The position numbers were made by a program, and so were the translations under genes. This document shows, one piece after another, positions 7,544-12,983 of a stretch of DNA of 17,961 nt (position 1 is its first letter; the number at the start of each line of letters is the position of its first letter). The DNA is from Desulfobacteraceae bacterium (GTDB taxonomy: Bacteria; Desulfobacterota; Desulfobacteria; Desulfobacterales; SURF-15), in the NCBI GenBank assembly GCA_003599475.1, contig QZKK01000032.1, forward strand, positions 1 to 17,961. Reading direction: 5' to 3'. Under the pieces are notes generated by a model. The model had not been told where the DNA came from and searched no databases. It worked only from the letters and a program-made list of their open reading frames with translations.

Positions 7544-7908
7544 CCCCGATGCGGATTTCCCCGCATGCGCACACCCTTTCTGTCAGCCGCACCTCCCATA
7601 TCAAAAATACATCCTTTTTGTGTTTCAAATACATGATCGACCCCATTCGGCGTCTTTCGCATCCTATTTGAAACGACTCTGGAGGCTTGGCATGGAAAGT
7701 CCGGGAAGTACTCATCTAGTATCACCGAAAGCAGTCTCTACTTTTTTTCCGGTCGCCATGTTATAGAAAACCAGTGGGAAGCTCCAACACCTTTGATTTC
7801 TTATTCGATCAGACCGGCCGCTTGACCGATAAGCGGGAAAGCTCCTGAACGCCATGCCCGACCTACCGATCGGGCGTATGAAAAACACTTACCGAAGGAG
7901 GAAAGAAA
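7544..7908. other. Non-coding stretch between the EEP gene and superoxide reductase
   Basis: No convincing gene lies in these 365 bp. A 6-bp stem (ATGCGG at 7549-7554 with CCGCAT at 7561-7566) sits just past the EEP stop but lacks a T-run, so it is a weak terminator candidate at best. Closer to the superoxide reductase gene is another short inverted repeat (GCCCGA at about 7857-7862 with TCGGGC at about 7871-7876), which may be an operator or a 5' UTR hairpin. Promoter elements for the superoxide reductase must be here but could not be assigned. A 24-codon frame at 7692-7766 has a GGAGG upstream, but nothing else supports it. Confidence 0.4.
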
Positions 7909-8304
7909 ATGGCTCAAATCGAGAACCTGTTTCAACATGCGGACTGGAAGATGGAAAAGCACGTTCCGGTCATTGAATGCCCGGATGCGGTAGCCGCCGA
8001 TGAAATGTTCGACTTCAAGGTCAGCCTGGGAAAAGAAGTGGCACACCCGAATACCACCGAGCACCACATCCGCTGGATCCAGGTCTATTTCCATGGCACC
8101 GGGGATAAGTTCCCGTACGAAGTAGGAAAATTTGATTTTACGGCTCACGGTGAAAGCGTAAACGGAGCCAATCAGGGGCCTGTCTACACGCATCATGCCG
8201 TTGCAGCAGGGATGAAAATCAAGAAGGCGGGGACACTGGTCGCCACTGCCTACTGCAACATCCATGGATTGTGGGAAAGCACCAAAGAGATCAGTATGAA
8301 ATAG
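7909..8304 (+). CDS. Superoxide reductase, one-iron (class II, neelaredoxin-type)
   Basis: This 131-residue protein reduces superoxide to hydrogen peroxide without making oxygen, the usual defence of anaerobes. The Fe(His)4Cys centre is complete: H18 in EKHVP, H46, H52 in the EHHIRWI segment, and C116 and H119 in the CNIHGLW motif. The E16-K17 pair that assists catalysis is also present. The N-terminal four-cysteine desulforedoxin domain of two-iron desulfoferrodoxins is missing, which places it in the one-iron class; the length agrees. The start has an excellent AAGGAGGAAA ribosome binding site. Electrons would normally come from rubredoxin, which is not encoded in this window. A nested palindrome follows 60 bp after the stop. 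About 1.6 kb further on lies a dead Cu/Zn superoxide dismutase fragment. Confidence 0.96.
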   Translation: MAQIENLFQHADWKMEKHVPVIECPDAVAADEMFDFKVSLGKEVAHPNTTEHHIRWIQVYFHGTGDKFPYEVGKFDFTAHGESVNGANQGPVYTHHAVAAGMKIKKAGTLVATAYCNIHGLWESTKEISMK

Positions 8305-8363
8305 AAATTTACAGTTTCAAGTCCTCGATGAAGTACAGGTACTGTAACCCGATTCTCAAATGA

Positions 8364-8411
8364 GAAGCGATACTTCCGTATGGCGCAGCTCCCCCGGGGG
8401 AGTATCGCTTC
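8364..8411. repeat. Nested inverted repeat enclosing a perfect 14-bp palindrome
   Basis: GAAGCGATACT (8364-8374) is repeated exactly in reverse complement at 8401-8411. The 3' part of the interior is a perfect palindrome, CTCCCCCGGGGGAG (8389-8402), which overlaps the right arm by two bases, so the two hairpins are mutually exclusive at their edge. No T-run follows. It lies 60 bp after the superoxide reductase stop and could be a terminator of unusual type, an RNA stability element or a regulator binding site. Confidence 0.75.
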
Positions 8412-8564
8412 CCCACGATCTCGGCATCCGCTCGGAACAGGGATCGGGAACCAGGGGAACCAATCCGCCTTTGATCCTGTCCGGACAAAGCCGGATAGGA
8501 CTCAAACTCACCTGTATCTCCCCTTCTTCGTATACGGACAGCCGATCCTTTCTTTTTACGGGTC

Positions 8565-8570
8565 TATAAT
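8565..8570 (+). promoter_or_regulatory. Candidate -10 element for the exported repeat protein gene
   Basis: This is a perfect TATAAT hexamer about 140 bp upstream of the ATG at 8710. No matching TTGACA is present at the right spacing, so it is a candidate only. If used, it would give a leader of roughly 130 nt that includes the hairpin at 8632-8662. Confidence 0.3.
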
Positions 8571-8709
8571 CGGAATTATACCGTTTCGACCCTATATTCG
8601 CCCCCCATATGGATGCCTATATTCTCTACAACCACATGGAAACGGTTCCATTCGAAATGTGGGGTACGGAAGGAGAGGTGAAAAATCAAATGTACGGAGG
8701 TACGATTCA

Positions 8710-9087
8710 ATGAGGAAAAGTTCGATATTTTATTCGATGATCTTTGTACTGGCCTTTGGGCTTTTTGCCTACCCGGTATCGGCCCAGATGACAGATACGC
8801 CAAGCGAAGGAGGGATTTCACAGTCCATGGATCCCAGTTCTTCCGAAGACTTCCAGAGGGGCTACAAGGAAGGATTTGACGCTGGATTCTCGCAGGGCCG
8901 GTCCGAAGCCGCCGGTGAGGTGAGAGGGTACACCCCGGGAGATACCAGTCCCTCTTCATCCGAGATCAGAAATTATGAAGGCTCAGATACAGAACCCGCC
9001 ACCAGAGAGGCTCCGGAGACCTCCGGAGGAAGATGGAATGTTCCCGGTGTCGATTCCAAAGTGGACCGCGGGGGACCCGGCTATTGA
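8710..9087 (+). CDS. Small exported protein with Gly-aromatic tetrapeptide repeat, paralog A
   Basis: This 125-residue protein is of no family I can name. It has a classical Sec signal peptide: MRK, then a hydrophobic core, then an AxA-type end at PVSAQ (residues 22-26). The mature part is acidic and rich in Ser, Gly and Glu. Residues 51-66 form four successive four-residue units beginning with Gly (GYKE, GFDA, GFSQ, GRSE), followed by GEVRGY (69-74) and a C-terminal SGGRWN (105-110). The protein at 9487-9825 shares the signal peptide, the repeat block, GEVRGY and the terminal Gly-x-x-Trp region. The ATG at 8710 is chosen because GGAGG lies about 10 nt upstream and the signal peptide starts there. 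A strong terminator follows at 9179. It probably acts in the periplasm or at the cell surface; its function is unknown. Confidence 0.82.
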   Translation: MRKSSIFYSMIFVLAFGLFAYPVSAQMTDTPSEGGISQSMDPSSSEDFQRGYKEGFDAGFSQGRSEAAGEVRGYTPGDTSPSSSEIRNYEGSDTEPATREAPETSGGRWNVPGVDSKVDRGGPGY

Positions 9088-9178
9088 TGCCTAAATGAAG
9101 AAGAAACAGAGACGTCTCTTCGATCACGCGTCGGAGGGTGTAATTTTCGAGGATATCTAAAACATCTCCTCTCCTTAA

Positions 9179-9226
9179 CTCTTTACCGGTCCGGGTAATC
9201 CGGACCGGTAAAGAGCCGTTTTTTTT
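9179..9226 (+). terminator. Strong intrinsic terminator after paralog A
   Basis: A perfect 16-bp stem (CTCTTTACCGGTCCGG at 9179-9194 with its reverse complement at 9200-9215) and a 5-nt loop are followed by eight T residues at 9219-9226. This separates the two exported-protein paralogs into independent transcription units. Confidence 0.93.
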
Positions 9227-9486
9227 CGTGGGTGAATGGAAAAGCACTGCTTGCCTCGATGTTCCGTCATGGCGCCTCGAGCCTATGCCGTTTAATCCAA
9301 GAATGCTCTTGTTTCCATTATTTCCCACAAAGGCGGGATTCGATGTTTGGCGGTCATCTATCCGCAAGTTTTCATCGAGGGTTTGACGCCATTTCGTGCG
9401 ATGCATATCATTTGATTGTCGTTGAATCCGAATGCGGATTCAAAGGCTGAATTGTCAGGATTCAATTGTATAGAACGGAGGTTCAT

Positions 9487-9825
9487 ATGAGAAAGCATTT
9501 TGTATATTTTGCGATTGCCGTAGTCATGGCCCTGGGTTTGTTTGCCTATCCGGTATTTGCCCAGACGATAGAAAACCAGAGCGGAGAAATGAGTACCGAT
9601 CCTGCTGTCTCCGGCCACTCCGAAGACTACGAGAAAGGCTTTAAGGAAGGATTCAATGCGGGATTCCAGAGGGGACTGACGATAGACTCCCTTCCGACAG
9701 GTGAGGTGAGAGGTTACCAGGAGGAAGGCGCCGCCGCCGGAAGCGAGAAAGAAATGAAAGAAGAGAAATCGGATCTCGAGCGCTTGTACGACCGAAGTGA
9801 AACTACCGGCGACAAATGGCGCTAA
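9487..9825 (+). CDS. Small exported protein with Gly-aromatic tetrapeptide repeat, paralog B
   Basis: This 112-residue protein is a paralog of the protein at 8710-9087. The signal peptide (MRK start, GLFAYPVFAQ at residues 17-26) is nearly identical in its last third. Residues 51-66 hold four Gly-led tetrads (GFKE, GFNA, GFQR, GLTI), followed by GEVRGY (72-77). The C-terminus is more charged than in paralog A, with a Lys/Glu-rich stretch (about 86-104) and a final TGDKWR. The start at 9487 has CGGAGG at about 9476-9481. The frame could open at 9466, but that would put extra residues before the signal peptide. It has its own upstream region (9227-9486), so it is probably transcribed separately. 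Exported location is likely; the function is unknown and I do not recognise a family. Confidence 0.82.
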   Translation: MRKHFVYFAIAVVMALGLFAYPVFAQTIENQSGEMSTDPAVSGHSEDYEKGFKEGFNAGFQRGLTIDSLPTGEVRGYQEEGAAAGSEKEMKEEKSDLERLYDRSETTGDKWR

Positions 9826-9891
9826 AGTAAAATCCAAACCAGTGCTTCATATCCGACCCTGCTCTCCTTTCTGAGGGGTTGGAAGGTAAAG

Positions 9892-9927
9892 GGTTTCCCG
9901 CCGCAGCGACGCTCGCAGCGGGAAACC
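9892..9927. terminator. Hairpin between convergent units, likely bidirectional terminator
   Basis: GGTTTCCCGC (9892-9901) pairs with GCGGGAAACC (9918-9927) across a 16-nt loop. It sits between the end of paralog B and the minus-strand sodC relic. The flanks (ATTTTA on one side, CTTTACC on the minus-strand side) are only mildly U-rich, so termination may be partial. Confidence 0.55.
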
Positions 9928-9941
9928 ATTTTACAGCCCGT

Positions 9942-10079
9942 TTACTTCTGTTTTGCCGCCACACCGACCACACCACAGGCAAGGCGCCCGCCTGCATTTC
10001 CCGAGGGCTGGGATTTCAGATCGTCCTCGCCCGCATGAACGATAACAGCCCGGCCGACGATGGCATCTTCATTGGCTTG
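9942..10079 (-). pseudogene. sodC: C-terminal fragment of Cu/Zn superoxide dismutase (sodC relic)
   Basis: Read on the minus strand, these 45 codons plus a TAA stop encode the unmistakable end of a Cu/Zn superoxide dismutase. [15 protein letters not shown] holds the copper-ligand histidine and the Asp-Asp pair, and [17 protein letters not shown] holds the catalytic arginine and the disulfide cysteine. Human SOD1 ends with the same pattern (GNAGSRLACGVIGIAQ). The frame has no start codon and meets a TAA at 10110-10112; the preceding sequence does not continue the family. The rest of the enzyme, including the first copper and zinc ligands, is gone. The next gene upstream on this strand (10136-10735) ends 56 bp away. 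This is a truncated, non-functional remnant, found next to a working superoxide reductase. Confidence 0.85.
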
Positions 10080-10135
10080 GCTTCTACCGCCCCGGCCCCC
10101 TCGGCTTTCTTAGAAAATGCAGCGGGCAGAGTGAT

Positions 10136-10735
10136 TCAGGAATGCATTTCGCTGTACAGGATGTAGACTCTCGCCTTTCCGCGAGTCATCTCGATCCAGG
10201 CCGCAAGACCTTCTTTGCGGACGATGTCCTCCTCATAGATGCTGTACAAATCCTGTTCCAGCGACCCCCCTCCTCCGAACCGTTTCCACAATCCTTCGGG
10301 ATGTTCAATCCCTTTATGGACGCGGAAGTGCAGCTCGTAAGGGCGCTCGCTTTCCAGGTTGAAACTGAATTTGACGTCGGTGAGACAGAATGTGCCTTCG
10401 CGTACAACCAGTCGTCCGTCTTCGGGAATCGGAAAATCCATTTCAGGTTCGACGATCTTGATTTCTTCCTCTTGGCCGTCCAGGACCAGAATAAAGCTGA
10501 CCGGGTCGCCCTTGAATTCCAGGGGCTCGAACAATCCGGAGGCTTTGCCAGGCATCATTTTCTCGGCAGACGGCTCTGATTTTATCTTCGCACGCTTCGG
10601 AAATACCCACTGAGGCGGGAAATCGAAGAGTCTCCGGCAGCCGCTGCAGGTTTTCCAGTGCTGCTGCAATGCATCGCGTGTCGAATCTTCGATTTTATCT
10701 TTTCCGATGCAGGCTCTGAATTCTCTGCAATCCAT
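10136..10735 (-). CDS. Hypothetical protein with N-terminal zinc-finger-like HxxxCxxC motif
   Basis: This 199-residue protein is not one I can name. Its first 35 residues carry C3, C9 and then H26-x3-C30-x2-C33 (HWKTCSGC), the pattern of the putative zinc finger (zf-HC2) found in anti-sigma factors. Unlike most of those it has no transmembrane segment; the rest is an acidic, beta-rich soluble region with FILVLDGQEEEIKI near 81-94 and YILYSEM at the end. It may be a soluble redox- or zinc-responsive regulator, but this is inference. The ATG at 10733-10735 has only a distant GAGGA as ribosome binding site. It is divergent from the universal stress protein gene (236-bp gap), and its 3' side abuts the sodC relic. 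Confidence 0.78.
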   Translation of the reverse strand: MDCREFRACIGKDKIEDSTRDALQQHWKTCSGCRRLFDFPPQWVFPKRAKIKSEPSAEKMMPGKASGLFEPLEFKGDPVSFILVLDGQEEEIKIVEPEMDFPIPEDGRLVVREGTFCLTDVKFSFNLESERPYELHFRVHKGIEHPEGLWKRFGGGGSLEQDLYSIYEEDIVRKEGLAAWIEMTRGKARVYILYSEMHS

Positions 10736-10971
10736 TGTTATCTACATGTCCTCGAACGATCGTCCGAGATCATATTCCGGAAATGTACCCATACGGATCA
10801 ACGTATTCATCTTAACCGGCACGGTCAATATGCAGACCGCGGCAGCGGCGTCTGCTTCTGAATCTCAGGTCCGGAATTGGCGTTTTCTTCGGATTCTGTT
10901 ATAAGGAAGTATGGTTATCTGCTCGATCGGACATCTTCCCGAATATGACCGGATATGAAAGGAGGCTTTAA

Positions 10972-11445
10972 ATGAATCTTCCCTTTAAACGGATCCTCTG
11001 TTCGACCGATTTCAGCGAACCGTCCTATGCAGGTGTAGAGGCGGCGATATCCTTGGCAAAACTTTTTGATTCGGAACTGTTCATCGTGCATGTCGTAAGC
11101 CCGATTCCCATCGTTCCCGGCTCGTTTGCCCCGGCTGGATCTTATCTGCCGAAAATTCTGGAAGAGCTCGAAAATTCTGCAAAAACTTCACTTCAAAAGC
11201 TGGTGCAGGAAAGAATCCCGGTTGACCTTTCCCCCAAAACAATGGTGACCACCGGCACGCCCGCAATGGAGATCGTCCGTTCCGCAGTCAAGATCGATGC
11301 CGATGTCATCGTGATTGCAACCCACGGGCAGTCGGGCTGGAAAAAATTCATCTCGGGATCTGTAACCGAGCGGGTCGTCCGGTTGTCGGATCGTCCGGTT
11401 CTGACCATCCATGCACCGGGAAAAGAGATTGAAAAAGAAGACTAG
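10972..11445 (+). CDS. Universal stress protein (UspA family), single domain
   Basis: This 157-residue single Usp domain is probably cytosolic and ATP-binding. It has the N-terminal strand with D13 (ILCSTDFSEPS), the central VTTGTPAMEIVRSA segment (92-105), and the nucleotide-binding signature ATHGQSGWKKFISGSVTERV (116-135), which contains the glycines and the GS pair that contact phosphates. The family helps survival under starvation, oxidative and other stress. The start is well supported by AAAGGAGG eight bases upstream. It stands alone on the plus strand, and its stop codon is shared in palindromic form with the convergent gene at 11442. No terminator is visible downstream. Confidence 0.95.
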   Translation: MNLPFKRILCSTDFSEPSYAGVEAAISLAKLFDSELFIVHVVSPIPIVPGSFAPAGSYLPKILEELENSAKTSLQKLVQERIPVDLSPKTMVTTGTPAMEIVRSAVKIDADVIVIATHGQSGWKKFISGSVTERVVRLSDRPVLTIHAPGKEIEKED

Positions 11446-11849
11446 GGTTGCACATCGAATTTGATGAAAGGCTCGGATTCCCTGTAACCGCTTCCTGCCT
11501 TTTCTTTGCCCCCTTCAACTTCCGGCGTCCAACCAAACACTCGGATGCCCGCAGGCTCGACGACCGGAAGGGAGCGGCTTTCGGTATCGGGGAACGGACC
11601 GGCGGAAGACTGAAATCGGAGCAGCAGCGGCTTCCTGGGGGTCTCTTCCACGGCGAAGATATCCTCAATATAGACCGAAGCGACATGTTCGAACAGTTTC
11701 CATGTCTTTTTCAGGGCATGAATATGCTCTTTAAACATCTGTGCAGCCGCATCCCCTTCTTCCGCTTCGACAATCAGAGTAAAATATCCGTGCCGGGATG
11801 GGTCGGCGGGGTCTCTTTCATCGAATGAAAAATGACCTAAATGCAGCAT
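11442..11849 (-). CDS. Hypothetical protein, 135 residues, last gene of the corrinoid/DHH run
   Basis: I do not recognise this protein. It has no signal peptide or membrane segment. The N-terminal half looks like an alpha/beta unit (GYFTLIVEAEEGDAAAQMFK at 21-40, then HALKKTWKLFEHVASVYIED). The C-terminal third is proline- and glycine-rich and probably less ordered. An AGGAG ribosome binding site precedes the ATG. It starts 24 bp after the DHH phosphoesterase gene, so the two are probably cotranscribed. Its stop (TAG) overlaps the universal stress protein stop in a single CTAG palindrome at 11442-11445. The opposite-strand frame covering the same bases is a shadow. Confidence 0.72.
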   Translation of the reverse strand: MLHLGHFSFDERDPADPSRHGYFTLIVEAEEGDAAAQMFKEHIHALKKTWKLFEHVASVYIEDIFAVEETPRKPLLLRFQSSAGPFPDTESRSLPVVEPAGIRVFGWTPEVEGGKEKAGSGYRESEPFIKFDVQP

Positions 11850-11873
11850 CTCCGACTCCTATCGACATTCAAT

Positions 11874-12896
11874 TCATTTCATGATCCTTGAGCCCGAGGG
11901 GATGACATTCCTTCGGACGCGGTCGATGACGAAGCTCCGGTAATCGCCCGGAGATTTCAGCATGGAACGGATGTTCTCAACCGGCATCTCTGCGCGGGCA
12001 GCATTCCGGCGGCCCCCTGCAGGCCCGAAAGCGCCGAACGATTTTTCCGCAGTCTTACCGGCATCTCTTCTCAACCCCGCACTTCGAAAAACGACGATCA
12101 GGTCGCCGTTTAAAATCCCGGATGTGACGCACCAGTCGATTTCGGCAAGTTTCAGGAAAAAATCGGCGATCATCACCAGCGAATCGGAATTCTCGATCGT
12201 TCCCATATGAATGAAGGCCGTATGCTTGATGATCGTCATGTTCTGCATGGCCTCCGCGTATTGCACCAGGGTTTCTTTGGTCATCTCGGAGGATTCGATC
12301 TTGGTGATGATGTTCGTGTTGGCAAATCTGTAGAGGTACTGGAAAGCGTTTACGTCGTTTGGGGAGGAGGCCCTTACGAAATTGTTGGTATCGGTTTTGA
12401 TGCCGTAAAAGAGTGCAGTCGCCAGGCGCGGGGAAGGTCTGATCTTTTCGGTTCTCAGGTACTCTGTGAGAATGGTGGAGTTGGCACCGTACCCCGCACG
12501 GATATCCAGATAAGCCGCTTTGACCCCGTTCAGCCACGGATGATGATCGATGATCAGATCGAAATTGAAGCTTTTAAAAAGATCGTTGTGCTGGGGCTGG
12601 GAATCGAGCAGCGCCCACTTTGTAAACTCTGAACGTTTGAGCTTTCGGATGTGCTGCTGTTTGATGTTCAAGAGCCGGATGAAAGCCCGATTGTCGGCCC
12701 TGTTGATGGAATTGATGTGGAATATTTTGATCCTTCTGACTTTCCGCCAGAACAACCTCTTCAAAGCGAGTGCGCTTGCCATCGCGTCCGGGTCCGCTGT
12801 GATCAGAATACAGAGGGAATCCTCCGGCAGGACGATTCGATGCAATTCCTTGCATTTGACCGTGAGAGAGGCCGATTTCGGAAATGGCTGTTTCAT
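11874..12896 (-). CDS. DHH-family phosphoesterase (NrnA/oligoribonuclease-like)
   Basis: This 340-residue protein of the DHH/DHHA1 superfamily is expected to hydrolyse short oligonucleotides or nucleotide phosphates with manganese. The conserved motifs are ITADPDAMAS (32-41, the DxD site), LLDSQ (D98), DLIIDHHPW (113-121, the DHH triad) and GIKTDTNNF (165-173). The DHHA1 C-terminal motif, normally GGHxxAA, reads AGGRRNAARAE (293-303), with Arg in place of the substrate-binding His. The first motif also lacks the usual His before Pro-Asp. It could therefore act on an atypical substrate. No clear ribosome binding site precedes the ATG at 12896. It lies 87 bp after the corrinoid activator gene and 24 bp before the 135-residue hypothetical gene on the same strand, so it probably belongs to that transcript. 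Confidence 0.9.
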   Translation of the reverse strand: MKQPFPKSASLTVKCKELHRIVLPEDSLCILITADPDAMASALALKRLFWRKVRRIKIFHINSINRADNRAFIRLLNIKQQHIRKLKRSEFTKWALLDSQPQHNDLFKSFNFDLIIDHHPWLNGVKAAYLDIRAGYGANSTILTEYLRTEKIRPSPRLATALFYGIKTDTNNFVRASSPNDVNAFQYLYRFANTNIITKIESSEMTKETLVQYAEAMQNMTIIKHTAFIHMGTIENSDSLVMIADFFLKLAEIDWCVTSGILNGDLIVVFRSAGLRRDAGKTAEKSFGAFGPAGGRRNAARAEMPVENIRSMLKSPGDYRSFVIDRVRRNVIPSGSRIMK

Positions 12897-12983
12897 GACA
12901 GAATAAGTTTAGTTCTGCAGAGAGAACTCGTAAATAAGAAGTATCCTGTATAAGGCTGTTCCGGGCCATGGTATTTTAGTTCT

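Larger units (their letters stand above)
8305..8709. other. 405-bp non-coding region with structured repeats upstream of exported protein gene
   Basis: No gene is supported here. The region holds the nested palindrome at 8364-8411, a TATAAT hexamer at 8565-8570, and a structured leader just before the next gene: TGGAA (8637-8641) with TTCCA (8646-8650), nested within CCACA (8632-8636) and TGTGG (8658-8662). The frame that stays open from 8380 into the exported protein is discounted because the ribosome binding site and signal peptide both point to 8710 as the start. Confidence 0.5.

Noticed and set aside
7692..7766. 24-codon plus-strand frame with a GGAGG upstream
   Set aside because: A ribosome binding site by itself is weak support at this length, and the peptide has no recognisable feature. 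It would need translation data.
8380..8709. N-terminal extension of exported paralog A
   Set aside because: The extension precedes a clear ribosome binding site and signal peptide at 8710, has no resemblance in the paralog and crosses the palindrome region.
9232..9450. 72-codon plus-strand frame between the exported paralogs
   Set aside because: There is no ribosome binding site or family signal; it lies in the leader region of paralog B.
9879..10166. 95-codon plus-strand frame
   Set aside because: It is the antisense of the sodC relic; the minus-strand reading matches a known protein family whereas this does not.
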